DNA from: Candidatus Sumerlaea chitinivorans
GTDB taxonomy: Bacteria; Sumerlaeota; Sumerlaeia; Sumerlaeales; Sumerlaeaceae
Length of the DNA stretch: 64,000 bases
NCBI GenBank assembly: GCA_003290465.1
Contig: CP030759.1
Coordinates: 1,579,144-1,643,143 of the forward strand
Direction: 5' to 3'
Each line of letters starts with the position of its first letter. Position 1 is the stretch's first letter. Of this stretch, positions 33,744-42,538 are shown one piece after another. Position numbers and translations under genes: made by a program. The notes under the pieces were generated by a model. The model was not told the DNA's origin. It worked only from the letters and a program-made list of their open reading frames with translations, and made no database searches.

Positions 33744-36662
33744 TCACTGTTTTGCTTTCTCAAGCTCTTGCAGGGCACGCGCTCGGTAACGCGACACATC
33801 AGGATCGTTGGGATGCTGTCGAAGCAAATTCCACGTAATCGTTGCAACGTAATCCCACTGCCGAGCTGCCTGCAAATACGCAGCAGCCCGCAGCCCCTCA
33901 TCCAATCGGAGTTGGATTTTGCGTTCGCGAGCTAAATTGCCAAGCTGTCCGGCGCCCAGTGCGGTTTCCCCAAACACAAGAAGTCGCAGACGTTGGCGAT
34001 AATACCAAAACTCGGCGCTACCCTCCTGGACATAGAGCAGTGCACGCTTCTGACCAGCACGCCGCGCAAGTTCGTAGCGCAAAACATCGAGCTCTGGGTC
34101 ACGCCCAACAATGGGCAGTAGGCGATCTGCAATTGCCAAGGCCCGTGTGGTTTCCTCGCCGGCCGCGAAGTACAGCATTGCGGCTCTTTGCACGATTTCC
34201 GCACGGGGCTTTTCTTGTAGTAGAGCTTCGATGATTGGTCTCCCTAAGCGGTATCGAGTCTGGAACCACTCGCGTCGCTGCGGGGAAGTGGTTTGCACAT
34301 CAAGCTCGGGGGGTGGCCACAAGGCCTCCATCAGGTAAAGTCGGGCTTTCGTGAGGCGCACACTCCAATGGTCCCCCACCGCTTCGTTAAGTAACCCCAA
34401 CGCCTTCCATGCGGAGGCAAAATTGCCACGCATTGCCATTTCAAGAAGCGGAACCAAGTACTGGGATTCGCCAAAGTCTGGGTCCACCTCGAAAATGCGA
34501 CGTCGCATCGCTGCAGCACGTTCATTGTCCGGAGGGTTGAGGTGATTGTACACTTCCGCGAGCTCGAAGAGCGACGCAACGTCCGCGTTGTTTAGAGAAA
34601 TCGCCCCCTCAAGGGCACGTTTGGCCGACAAGAGGTAGTTATACACATCAGGCTGGAGTCTCCAAAGCATGTGATAGGCTTGCCCAATGAGATAAAAGAT
34701 ATAGTGGTAACGGAGCTCGCCCTTTTCGACGAGATTCGTTGCGTGATTGATGGCAGAGCCATAATTGCGGAACGCGGAGAGTCGCGCGTTCTCAGCTTCT
34801 TTGGTTTGTCCCGCGGCTTGGAGAGCTCGCCACTGGAGGTAATCGAACTGCCCGAGCAGACTGAACGCATGGCTGAGTGCTTCCAGAGCCTCTCCGTTGA
34901 GTGGACTGAGCTTTGTAGCTTTGCGGGCGAGGTCGCGCGCACGAGTTGCGGCCGCGTATTTTGCTGCACTTTCGGAGGGTGGGAGCTGGCGCGCCGTCAT
35001 GGCCCACTTCGATGCATCGCTGGTCAGGATGTCCGCGACAAAATCGCGAAGAAAGAACTCGTATCCGAGAGGGACGAGTAGCCACGTGGCCGCAACTGCA
35101 ACGAGCGCCCCCACCCGATTCCAGCGCAAGCCAATCCGAGGCTGAATGCTCGTAGGAGAATCATTCGTTTGCAGCTGCTCTGTCTGCCCATTCTCGCGCG
35201 GAAACGCATACGCTACTCCTGCCGTCACAACTGCGAGGAAACCAATCGGTGCCACATGAAAGGGAAAATCGAAAAATGCGTGGACCATGACCGCCCCTAG
35301 AGGCCACACCATGCCACCTAAAAGCATTTTTTCTCGCTTCGGAATGGAAGCTCGGTAATGTGTGCGGATGCGTCGTGCGATAAGCCAAACCGCCCAACCC
35401 GCTAACGCAAACCCTACGAAACCACACTCGACCACAAGTTGCAGGTAATCGTTGTGCGCAAGGTCCGTGCGCTTCGCCGTTGTCCCCAACACAGAGTCCG
35501 GATGCTTAAGAAAGTATGCCCCATGGGCTGGGGGATACACATATTGGAAGGAGCCAAGTCCATGGCCCCAGAGTGGGCTTTTTGCAATTAGCGGCAACGA
35601 AACCACAAAAATCCGCAGCCGTGTCTCCTTCAGGAGCTGCGCAGGGCGAAAATCCCTCCGTATGCGCTCGGTGAGGGGCACAGCATGGCGCGCAAGCGGG
35701 TTGACCGTTGGGGCAACGCTCTGAACCAATGCCACCATCAGGATGGCGGCAAGAACTCCCGCGAGGCCGTGCACGAGACGCAACCGGTAACCATGAAGTC
35801 GGGCGATCCAAGTCCCCTCCCCCGCCACCATGAGGGCACCCAGAATCCAAATTGCCCGACTTTGGGCAGCAACGATCACAAAAAGGATAAGAACGACCGT
35901 TAACGCGGCTGCAAGGCGATAAAGCCAGCGTCGCGCAAGAAATACCACTGGTAAAGCAAAGCCGAGAGGAAATAACAGAAACGAAGAAAGGCCAGTGTTG
36001 TGCCCGATCAGCGAGCCAACCCGATTACGTGGATCTTCGAAATTTGGAAGGAACCACCAAGCCAACCCGACGTGCTGCAGGAAAGACACGAAGGCTACGA
36101 TCGCGCCAACCACAATAACCAAGCACACACATTCCCAGACGCGATGAACATTAGGTCGGAGGGCAACGACGACAGAAAAGACGACCACCCCCATTGCGAC
36201 AAGGAACAGCGTCCGAAGCGAATAGTGCACAGTCGGCGAAACCAACAGGACGCCAGCCGCCGCAAAGACAAGGAAGAGGCCACCGGCGACGCCGGGATGG
36301 GATATGTAGCTGCGTACCGCCTCTCGCCAAGAAGTTGGTCTGTCGAAATGAGTGTCTTGCCTATGTAGTCCTATTGTTATGGCAATGTACACAGAGTAAA
36401 ATGCGATGATAGCCAAAGAGATGGCGGCTGCCACCGTCTCCTTGTACACCAACGGTGAATGATTGAACGCAAGTTCGGGGCGGAGCTGCTCAAGATAGAT
36501 CTTCCCGAGTACTCCCCCTCGAATCCCCATGAGATCGAGTTTCCCAAGATAGAAATCCGGAAGGCGCAACGGATACACAAGAGCTGTGCCGGCAACCAAT
36601 GCCATGACAAGCAGCCACAGCAACCGTTCTATTCTTTCCTTCCACATAGCGAACTGCGTCAT
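33744..36662 (-). CDS. O-antigen ligase/polymerase-like membrane protein with C-terminal TPR domain
   Basis: The 972-residue protein has about 12 hydrophobic segments in its first 560 residues and the Wzy_C (O-antigen ligase/polymerase) signature: GHGLGSFQYVYPP followed by AHNDYLQLVVECGFVGF around residues 365-420. After the last membrane segment (VAVAATWLLVPLGYEFFL) comes a roughly 400-residue soluble region with TPR-like helical pairs (TKLSPLNGEALEALSHAFSL, ISLNNADVASLFELAEVYNH, PNDPDVSRYRARALQELEKA). Family members ligate or polymerise lipid-linked glycans at the periplasmic face. It lies opposite rnc and 1.1 kb from the polysaccharide operon, which suggests a shared pathway. The stop-to-stop gap to rnc is 118 bases without a clear terminator. 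Confidence 0.85.
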   Translation of the reverse strand: MTQFAMWKERIERLLWLLVMALVAGTALVYPLRLPDFYLGKLDLMGIRGGVLGKIYLEQLRPELAFNHSPLVYKETVAAAISLAIIAFYSVYIAITIGLHRQDTHFDRPTSWREAVRSYISHPGVAGGLFLVFAAAGVLLVSPTVHYSLRTLFLVAMGVVVFSVVVALRPNVHRVWECVCLVIVVGAIVAFVSFLQHVGLAWWFLPNFEDPRNRVGSLIGHNTGLSSFLLFPLGFALPVVFLARRWLYRLAAALTVVLILFVIVAAQSRAIWILGALMVAGEGTWIARLHGYRLRLVHGLAGVLAAILMVALVQSVAPTVNPLARHAVPLTERIRRDFRPAQLLKETRLRIFVVSLPLIAKSPLWGHGLGSFQYVYPPAHGAYFLKHPDSVLGTTAKRTDLAHNDYLQLVVECGFVGFALAGWAVWLIARRIRTHYRASIPKREKMLLGGMVWPLGAVMVHAFFDFPFHVAPIGFLAVVTAGVAYAFPRENGQTEQLQTNDSPTSIQPRIGLRWNRVGALVAVAATWLLVPLGYEFFLRDFVADILTSDASKWAMTARQLPPSESAAKYAAATRARDLARKATKLSPLNGEALEALSHAFSLLGQFDYLQWRALQAAGQTKEAENARLSAFRNYGSAINHATNLVEKGELRYHYIFYLIGQAYHMLWRLQPDVYNYLLSAKRALEGAISLNNADVASLFELAEVYNHLNPPDNERAAAMRRRIFEVDPDFGESQYLVPLLEMAMRGNFASAWKALGLLNEAVGDHWSVRLTKARLYLMEALWPPPELDVQTTSPQRREWFQTRYRLGRPIIEALLQEKPRAEIVQRAAMLYFAAGEETTRALAIADRLLPIVGRDPELDVLRYELARRAGQKRALLYVQEGSAEFWYYRQRLRLLVFGETALGAGQLGNLARERKIQLRLDEGLRAAAYLQAARQWDYVATITWNLLRQHPNDPDVSRYRARALQELEKAKQ

Positions 36663-36783
36663 CTCGTGAATGACCTTATGTGTCGAATGTCTGTTGAGAA
36701 AAGCAACCGCAACTCGGGATCACTCTTACAATTAAACACTTGTTTCGTTGTCTTCTCACACTCTAGGGGCACCAGATGACTTC

Positions 36784-38994
36784 ATGCCAGATCCTATTCT
36801 CGACAATTTAAATCCTGAGCAGCTTGAAGCTGTGACCGCTCCGGATGGGCCACTGCTAATTGTCGCTGGAGCAGGTAGCGGCAAAACGCGTGTCATAACT
36901 CGGCGAATCGCATACCTGCTGCGGGACCGTCACTATCAACCATGGCAAATCTTCGCGGCAACGTTTACCAACAAAGCTGCGGAGGAGATGAAAAACCGCG
37001 TCGTGCAGCTCGTTGGTGGTAGGCAGCTCGCGCACGAGCTTCCCATCGCAACGTTTCACTCGCTGTGTGCGAGGATTCTTCGCCGTGAGGCCCCGGCCCT
37101 TGGGCTCCCTAATAATTTCATCATCTGCGACGAGCGCGATCAATTGTCGGCGGTCAAACATGTCATGCGTGAACTTGGGATCAAGGACACAGAGGTGAAG
37201 CCGAGCTACGCGCAAGAAATCATCAACCGGTGTAAACTCAACATGCTTGAGCCCGAGGAGGTGGGCCAAGTCATTGAATCACGTCACGAGCAGACACTGG
37301 CGGCAATTTACGAAGCCTACCAAAAGTACATCCGAGCGAGCCACGCACTGGACTTTGAAGACTTGATCTGGATGACGGTGCGTTTGTTTCAGGAGCACCC
37401 TGAGATTCTCGAGCGCTATCAGCAGCGCTATCGTCAGGTGCTCGTGGACGAATATCAGGACATCAACGCGACCCAGTTTCTCTTGGTGCGCCTACTTGCG
37501 GCCGGCCATCACAACATTGCGGTCGTCGGTGACGAGGATCAGACCATCTACTCATGGCGCGGTGCGGACATCGCGCATCTGCTGGAGTTCGAGAAATACT
37601 TCCCTGAGCGACGCATCATCCATCTGGAGCAGAATTATCGCTCCAAGGCGAACATTCTAAGAGCGGCCAGCACGCTGATCGCCAACAACCGCCTACGCTT
37701 CAATAAGACGCTCCGGACAGAAGCCCCGCCGGGCCCGCCAGTAGTCGTGCTCAGCGCAGAAACAGAGTATGGGGAGGCCGAAGCCGTGGCGCACCTCGTT
37801 GCAGCACTCCACCGGCATGCTAGCTTTCAATATAAGGATATCGCGATCTTTTACCGAATTGCCGCTTTGAGCCGCGTTTACGAGGAGAAACTGCGGGAGC
37901 TCAATATCCCCCATCGGGTGGTCGGAGGCGTACGCTTTTACGACCGTGCCGAAATCAAAGACATGCTGGCGTATTTGCAGGTAGTGCAGAACCCCGCGAA
38001 CACCATTGCGCTCTTGCGGATCATCAATTGCCCCAAACGGGGAATTGGGGACAAGTCGCTGGAAAGACTTCTCGACGAAGCCCGTCGTCGCGGCGTCCCC
38101 CTGTACGAGGTTCTGCGCGAGGTGGCCACGTCGGGGCAGTTGGTCTCGGGAACAGCTGCCACAGGCATCCAGCGTTTTGTGCAATCTATTGAAACATGGC
38201 GTGAGTTTGCACACAACCACTCGATTCTTGAACTCTACGAAAAGATCCGCCGAGAAAGCGAATACGATGCCTCGCTTGGCGATCCGGCGCAGCTTGAAGT
38301 GCGAAGTCGCCTCGAGCACCTTGACGAGTTGGCGAACGCAATCACGCAATTTGAGCTGTCGCAACCGAAGGCGACCCTTGCAGACTATCTGGAAAACGTC
38401 AGCTTGGTGAATCCCACCGATGATTTGCGCGACACCCAAAATGCAGTAGCCATGATGACGCTCCACATGGCCAAGGGGCTTGAATTCCGGGTAGTGTTCA
38501 TCGTTGGATGCTCGGAGGGATTACTCCCCTATCGGCGGAGTCAGGAGGAGGGACGGACGGAAGAAGAGCGACGCCTTATGTACGTCGGCATGACACGTGC
38601 GCGTGATTTCCTCGTACTCTGCCACTGTGATTCGCGGGCGGTGTACGGAGAACGACAATTTTCCCCCGCATCGTTGTTTCTTAGCGAGCTCCCTACCAGC
38701 GGGGTTCTCCATGTGCGCGCTGAACAGGCCTCGTTCCGCGAGCTCGCTCTGCTTGCTAATTCCGACGGCTCCTCGGGTGAGATCGCAACCCAAGGGGAGT
38801 TAGAAGAAGCGCCAACAAGTTCCCCACGCTCGCAAGGCCTGTTAGGCCGCCGCGTGAGACATGCCCTCTTGGGAGAAGGCGAAATCATTGGAATCGAGGG
38901 ATCAGGAAGGCAGACGACATACCTGCTGCGCCTTGACGATGGCCAACTCGTGCGGCTCCTCGCCCGCCACGCTCAACTGGAGGTCTGCGGGTGA
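36784..38994 (+). CDS. pcrA: UvrD/PcrA-type DNA helicase
   Basis: The 736-residue superfamily 1A 3'-5' helicase acts in repair and in clearing RecA or stalled complexes. I start it at ATG 36784 (MPDPILDNLNPEQLEAV), matching the normal PcrA N-terminus; a TTG at 36748 would add 12 residues. Walker A GAGSGKT is at 29-35, TNKAAEEMKNRV near 72, VDEYQDINATQ near 223, GDEDQTIYSWRGAD near 254, and the late motifs MTLHMAKGLEF and LMYVGMTRARDFLVL are present. The C-terminal GRRVRHALLGEGEIIGIEG segment is the PcrA-type small barrel that in other species contacts RNA polymerase. Its GTGA junction couples it to the next gene. Confidence 0.93.
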   Translation: MPDPILDNLNPEQLEAVTAPDGPLLIVAGAGSGKTRVITRRIAYLLRDRHYQPWQIFAATFTNKAAEEMKNRVVQLVGGRQLAHELPIATFHSLCARILRREAPALGLPNNFIICDERDQLSAVKHVMRELGIKDTEVKPSYAQEIINRCKLNMLEPEEVGQVIESRHEQTLAAIYEAYQKYIRASHALDFEDLIWMTVRLFQEHPEILERYQQRYRQVLVDEYQDINATQFLLVRLLAAGHHNIAVVGDEDQTIYSWRGADIAHLLEFEKYFPERRIIHLEQNYRSKANILRAASTLIANNRLRFNKTLRTEAPPGPPVVVLSAETEYGEAEAVAHLVAALHRHASFQYKDIAIFYRIAALSRVYEEKLRELNIPHRVVGGVRFYDRAEIKDMLAYLQVVQNPANTIALLRIINCPKRGIGDKSLERLLDEARRRGVPLYEVLREVATSGQLVSGTAATGIQRFVQSIETWREFAHNHSILELYEKIRRESEYDASLGDPAQLEVRSRLEHLDELANAITQFELSQPKATLADYLENVSLVNPTDDLRDTQNAVAMMTLHMAKGLEFRVVFIVGCSEGLLPYRRSQEEGRTEEERRLMYVGMTRARDFLVLCHCDSRAVYGERQFSPASLFLSELPTSGVLHVRAEQASFRELALLANSDGSSGEIATQGELEEAPTSSPRSQGLLGRRVRHALLGEGEIIGIEGSGRQTTYLLRLDDGQLVRLLARHAQLEVCG

Positions 38995-39446
38995 AAGAGG
39001 GATGCCCGAAAATTCTGATTGCCGACGACGTCCCGGAGGTTCGTCAGCTTCTGCGGCTCGTGCTGGAGCCATACTACGACGTGATTGCCGCCAGAAATGG
39101 CGAAGAGGCATGGGAACTCTTCAATGCTGAAAAACCGGATTTGGTCATTTGCGATGTGGTGATGCCGCGGATTGATGGGGTTGAGTTGTGCCGCCGCATC
39201 AAGTGGCAGTCGTTTGCTCCGGAAACGCCCGTTATTATTGTCACGGCAGTTACAAAAGACCGCGAACTACCGGACAACTTCTGGAAGCAGTTTGCAGGGA
39301 GCGACGGATTTATCACAAAGCCATTTTCTCCCGTGCAGGTGCTTGCAATGGTGAGAAAGCTACTCGCGGACGGATGCGAGGCGCCAGAGCATGATCCGAC
39401 TGAGTCCCACGAGTCCAGAGGTGGATACGAGATCGAAGGTCGATGA
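38991..39446 (+). CDS. Single-domain response regulator (CheY-like receiver)
   Basis: The 151-residue protein is a receiver domain without an output domain. The acidic pair ADD lies at 11-13, the phosphoacceptor Asp55 in DLVICDVVMPRIDG, the conserved Thr/Ser in IIVTAV near 83 and the Lys in FITKPFSP near 109. After residue 125 there is only a short polar tail. Its GTG start overlaps the pcrA stop (GTGA), so it is translated from the same mRNA. No histidine kinase or output partner is nearby, so what it controls is unknown. Confidence 0.88.
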   Translation: MKEGCPKILIADDVPEVRQLLRLVLEPYYDVIAARNGEEAWELFNAEKPDLVICDVVMPRIDGVELCRRIKWQSFAPETPVIIVTAVTKDRELPDNFWKQFAGSDGFITKPFSPVQVLAMVRKLLADGCEAPEHDPTESHESRGGYEIEGR

Positions 39447-39514
39447 CTCCTTTCTATAAGCACCACGAGAGAAGTTGGATTCGGCACCATGGGCAAGGTA
39501 CTCTTGTGGAGACA

Positions 39515-40168
39515 ATGAACAGCGCCAGATCTCTCAAAAAACGTTTTTTTCAGTGGCTACGAATTTGCGGCCAAATACTCCTGCTGCTGGGGATGATGAC
39601 CCAAAGTGGGTGCGAGCTCCAGCCGCCCAAAGGGGTGACAGCGTTCCGCTTTGAGGACAAGCGAGAGGTCCAGTCAGCCCAGCTCATCCCGCCGAAGTCA
39701 GACGAGATGCGGGGAGCGATCCGCCTCAAATTCATAGACACGAATTTGTTTCAGACAACTGCCACCCTTGCTCCCGGGCGCTACGGGCTGGTGGTGCGTC
39801 TGGGCGAGGGTCAGTATCTGCGCACAGAGATCGAAATTGTTCCGAACCAGCAACTCTATCGGATTCCCACTTTTACCTCAGTTGCTTCCCCCCCAGTGAC
39901 CCTGGGACCGCGATTGGAGGGAAGGCTCTACGTTCGGGAAGGCAAAATGCCGCACGAAGTCGTGGTGCTTTTCATCAGTCACGACGTTGTGATTCGGCGT
40001 GTGCCCGTGGGCGGAGACGGCCGCTTTAGCGTGGAGGCTCCCGCAAAGGGCTCCTACCGTGTGGAATTGGTTGCGCCATCGGCGCCCGCGTGGATCTGGA
40101 CGACGGATAAGCTTGATCTTTCAGGCGACGTGAACTTGGACCTCGTTGTGATGCGACGCGCATATTAA
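39515..40168 (+). CDS. Predicted lipoprotein with two beta-rich domains
   Basis: The 217-residue protein starts at ATG 39515, 5 bases after GGAG; upstream in-frame ATGs would spoil the signal peptide. The N-terminus (MNSARSLKKRFFQWLRICGQ then ILLLLGMMTQSGC) is a lipoprotein signal with Cys about residue 33. Two beta-sandwich-like stretches follow: ATLAPGRYGLVVRLGEGQYL at about 85-105 and a carboxypeptidase-regulatory-like part (LEGRLYVREGKMPHEVVVLF, GGDGRFSVEAPAKGSYRVEL) at 130-195. I do not recognise a named family. It is probably co-transcribed with the receiver gene and its stop overlaps the stop of the convergent ABC ATPase gene by 4 bases (TTAA). Confidence 0.72.
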   Translation: MNSARSLKKRFFQWLRICGQILLLLGMMTQSGCELQPPKGVTAFRFEDKREVQSAQLIPPKSDEMRGAIRLKFIDTNLFQTTATLAPGRYGLVVRLGEGQYLRTEIEIVPNQQLYRIPTFTSVASPPVTLGPRLEGRLYVREGKMPHEVVVLFISHDVVIRRVPVGGDGRFSVEAPAKGSYRVELVAPSAPAWIWTTDKLDLSGDVNLDLVVMRRAY

Positions 40169-40836
40169 GCAGCACTTAATCGGCCGTGCTCAATTCGAAC
40201 AACGCGGCAGGGGATGGCCTGCGTGAGCTCGCGTTGGTGAGTGACGACCAACTGCGCTTGGCCTTGGGCCGCAAGCTGCGACATGATTTGCCAGATGTCG
40301 CGGGCACGGTCGGGGTCGAGCGACGACGTTGGCTCATCGTAGAGCAAATAGTTAGGCTCCATGGCTAAGGCGCGTGCGATCGCCACTCGCTGCTGCTCTC
40401 CGCCAGACAATTTGTTGGGATGCATGCGAGCTTTTCCATGCAACCCCAGTTTCTCCAAAAGATGTTCCGCCAGCTCGGCAGCTTCCGAGGGCTGGAGTTT
40501 CTTCACGTGAATCGGAGCTAAGGTAAGATTTTCCAAAACCGTGAGATGCGGAAACAGGTGTAACTGCTGAAAAAGAAACCCACACCGTAGGCGTATCTCG
40601 TGGAAACGGTGTGCCAGCTCGGATGGGGTCATGCCGGGACGAACTTCGATTCCATCCACCTCGATCTGGCCATCATCGAATGGTTCCAGCCCGACGATGC
40701 AACGCAGGAGAGTGGTTTTTCCACTCCCAGACGGGCCCAAAAGCACCACCGTCTCACCGCGATTGACCTCCAACGAGACCTCGTCGAGCACCAAGTGATC
40801 GCCGAATTTTTTAGTAAGCTTTTGCACCGAAATCAT
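40165..40836 (-). CDS. Polar amino acid ABC transporter ATP-binding protein
   Basis: The 223-residue ATPase is of the GlnQ/HisP type. Walker A GPSGSGKT lies near 35-42, Q-loop FLFQQ near 90, signature LSGGEQQRVAIARALAMEP near 140-158 and Walker B LLYDEPTSSLDP near 161, followed by switch His in VVTHQ. The start at ATG 40836 (MISVQKLTKKFG) gives the normal domain length and overlaps the permease gene end by 26 bases; longer in-frame starts would add an unrelated 32-residue leader. It ends the binding protein-permease-ATPase operon. The transported amino acid cannot be deduced. Confidence 0.9.
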   Translation of the reverse strand: MISVQKLTKKFGDHLVLDEVSLEVNRGETVVLLGPSGSGKTTLLRCIVGLEPFDDGQIEVDGIEVRPGMTPSELAHRFHEIRLRCGFLFQQLHLFPHLTVLENLTLAPIHVKKLQPSEAAELAEHLLEKLGLHGKARMHPNKLSGGEQQRVAIARALAMEPNYLLYDEPTSSLDPDRARDIWQIMSQLAAQGQAQLVVTHQRELTQAIPCRVVRIEHGRLSAA

Positions 40837-41614
40837 GGTGGGGGTGGATCCGCTTCTCCAGTTTTCTGGCAAGTCGCGCAAGAGGGAACGAAAGCAAAAA
40901 GTAAATGAGAGCGGTGACAACCGCAAAACCAAAGTGTCGTCCGGTCGCCATGGAGGCGGAACGGAAAGTCATCGTGAGTTCGGAAATCGCTAAGATCGAA
41001 ACGATGGAGGTGTCCTTAAACAGTGCGACAAAGTCGTTGGTCACCGGTGGAATCACGAGTCGAAGCGCCTGAGGAAGGACCACGTAACGCACAGCCTGAG
41101 CACGCGTGAGTCCCAAGGCGAGAGCTGCTTCCACCTGAGATCGAGGAATTGCCATGATCCCGCTGCGGTAAATCTCCGCTTCGTAGGCCGCGTAATTCAG
41201 CCCGACACCCAATATGGCAGCAGGAAGGGCGGGAAGCTCAATGCCAAGGTACGGGATCTGTGGCAAACCATAATAAATGAAAAAGAGCTGGATCAAGAGG
41301 GGGGTGCCTCGGATAAACTCGATGTACGCAACCGCGATAGCAGCGAGGGGGCGGGGTGCGTAAAGCCGCACGAGGGCAAGACCTAAGCCAGTAGTCGTTG
41401 CCAAGAGCATGGACAGGACACTAATGAGGATTGTTAGGCACGTGCCCTCCCAAAAACGCGGTGCGAATTTACCGACAAGATCCCAGAAGTCGATTTTCTC
41501 AGTGGTAGCCGCCTGTGCATAGGCAAATTGAACAATAAGGGAAAAAACGAGCACGCAAACCAACCGCTGAGGCCAATGGGACCGATGTGTGGAGGATGCT
41601 GCCGCGCGCGCCAA
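40811..41614 (-). CDS. Polar amino acid ABC transporter permease
   Basis: The 267-residue HisM/GlnP-type permease has an N-terminal hydrophobic leader (QRLVCVLVFSLIVQFAYAQA) resembling a signal peptide, then the permease core with FWEGTCLTILISVLSMLLAT, EFIRGTPLLIQLFFIYYGLP and the EAA-type loop EAALALGLTRAQAVRYVVLP that docks the ATPase. The TTG start lies directly after the binding-protein stop (TAATTG). An added leader of this length is unusual for the family; it could be a fused remnant or a true signal sequence. Confidence 0.88.
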   Translation of the reverse strand: MARAAASSTHRSHWPQRLVCVLVFSLIVQFAYAQAATTEKIDFWDLVGKFAPRFWEGTCLTILISVLSMLLATTTGLGLALVRLYAPRPLAAIAVAYIEFIRGTPLLIQLFFIYYGLPQIPYLGIELPALPAAILGVGLNYAAYEAEIYRSGIMAIPRSQVEAALALGLTRAQAVRYVVLPQALRLVIPPVTNDFVALFKDTSIVSILAISELTMTFRSASMATGRHFGFAVVTALIYFLLSFPLARLARKLEKRIHPHHDFGAKAY

Positions 41615-42442
41615 TTACTTTTTTTCCACCTCCCCGAACAAGGTTCGTTGCTTGTCGTTCCATAAACCCCATTTCTTGAGGATACGCTCCAGCGTCCCGT
41701 CGCGTCGCATTTCTGCTAACACTCGATCGAGCTCATCTCGCAATTTTGGGGAACTCTTGCTGACCGCAATCCCGTAGAATCCATCGCCAAAGGGCTCGCC
41801 AGCAAATCGTAGCTTAGGATTTGGTTTTGCGTAGTAGAGAGCGATGGGATAGTCCAAGAGCACGCCATCGAGTCGTCCAATTGCAAGGTCATCGTATGGG
41901 CGAACGTTGTCGTCGTAGCTGACGACCTCGATGCCGGGAGTGGCTTTGAGAATCCGCTCGGCTGCTGTATTGTTGAGCGTGCCGACACGCTTGCCCACAA
42001 GGTCCTGCAGCGAACTGGTTTGTGTATCGTCCGCACGCACCACCAACTGCTGCGAATAAACGTAGTAGGGGTTGCAAAAATCTACGACTTGCTTGCGGTC
42101 CTCGGTAATCTCAATTCCGGACATCACAAAATCACAATCGCCCCGCTCGAGAGCGGAGAGAAGCATTGCCCAATCCACTTGAACAAACTCAAGCTTGACC
42201 CCCAAACGTCGCGCAAGTTCATCGGCGATCTCCACTTCAAACCCAATTCGTTCCTCGGTGTTTTGAGGATTTCTGAATTCAAACGGAGCACCGCCTGCTT
42301 CGTCGCTGCCCCAGCGGATGACCCCTGATGCGCGAATCTCCTCCCAATCGCGCACGCGGGCCTGGCGCTGACAGCCCACGGCAAAAAGGAGGAACACGCT
42401 AATCGCCCACAGTAGAATGAATTTGTAGCTACGCATTGTCAT
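41615..42442 (-). CDS. Amino acid ABC transporter substrate-binding lipoprotein
   Basis: The 275-residue family 3 extracellular solute-binding protein (GlnH/HisJ type) is the first gene of the operon. The lipobox is LLFAVGC (Cys about 24). Family features include GVIRWGSDEAGGAPFEFRN, IGFEVEIADELARRLG, LLSALERGDCDFVMSGIEIT and LVGKRVGTLNNTAAE, with the ligand-binding Asp late in YPIALYYAKPNPKL. Start choice is uncertain (ATG 42442 or 42436); neither has a good ribosome binding site. The ligand is probably a polar amino acid such as Gln, Arg or His. Confidence 0.88.
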   Translation of the reverse strand: MTMRSYKFILLWAISVFLLFAVGCQRQARVRDWEEIRASGVIRWGSDEAGGAPFEFRNPQNTEERIGFEVEIADELARRLGVKLEFVQVDWAMLLSALERGDCDFVMSGIEITEDRKQVVDFCNPYYVYSQQLVVRADDTQTSSLQDLVGKRVGTLNNTAAERILKATPGIEVVSYDDNVRPYDDLAIGRLDGVLLDYPIALYYAKPNPKLRFAGEPFGDGFYGIAVSKSSPKLRDELDRVLAEMRRDGTLERILKKWGLWNDKQRTLFGEVEKK

Positions 42443-42538
42443 GAGCAGAGCGACGTTATTCCCTTCGTCAAGAATGTCAACCGCTGGAATTGCTAAAAAA
42501 ACCTTGGATGGGGCCACTGTCGCCCAATCGAGAGTTCA

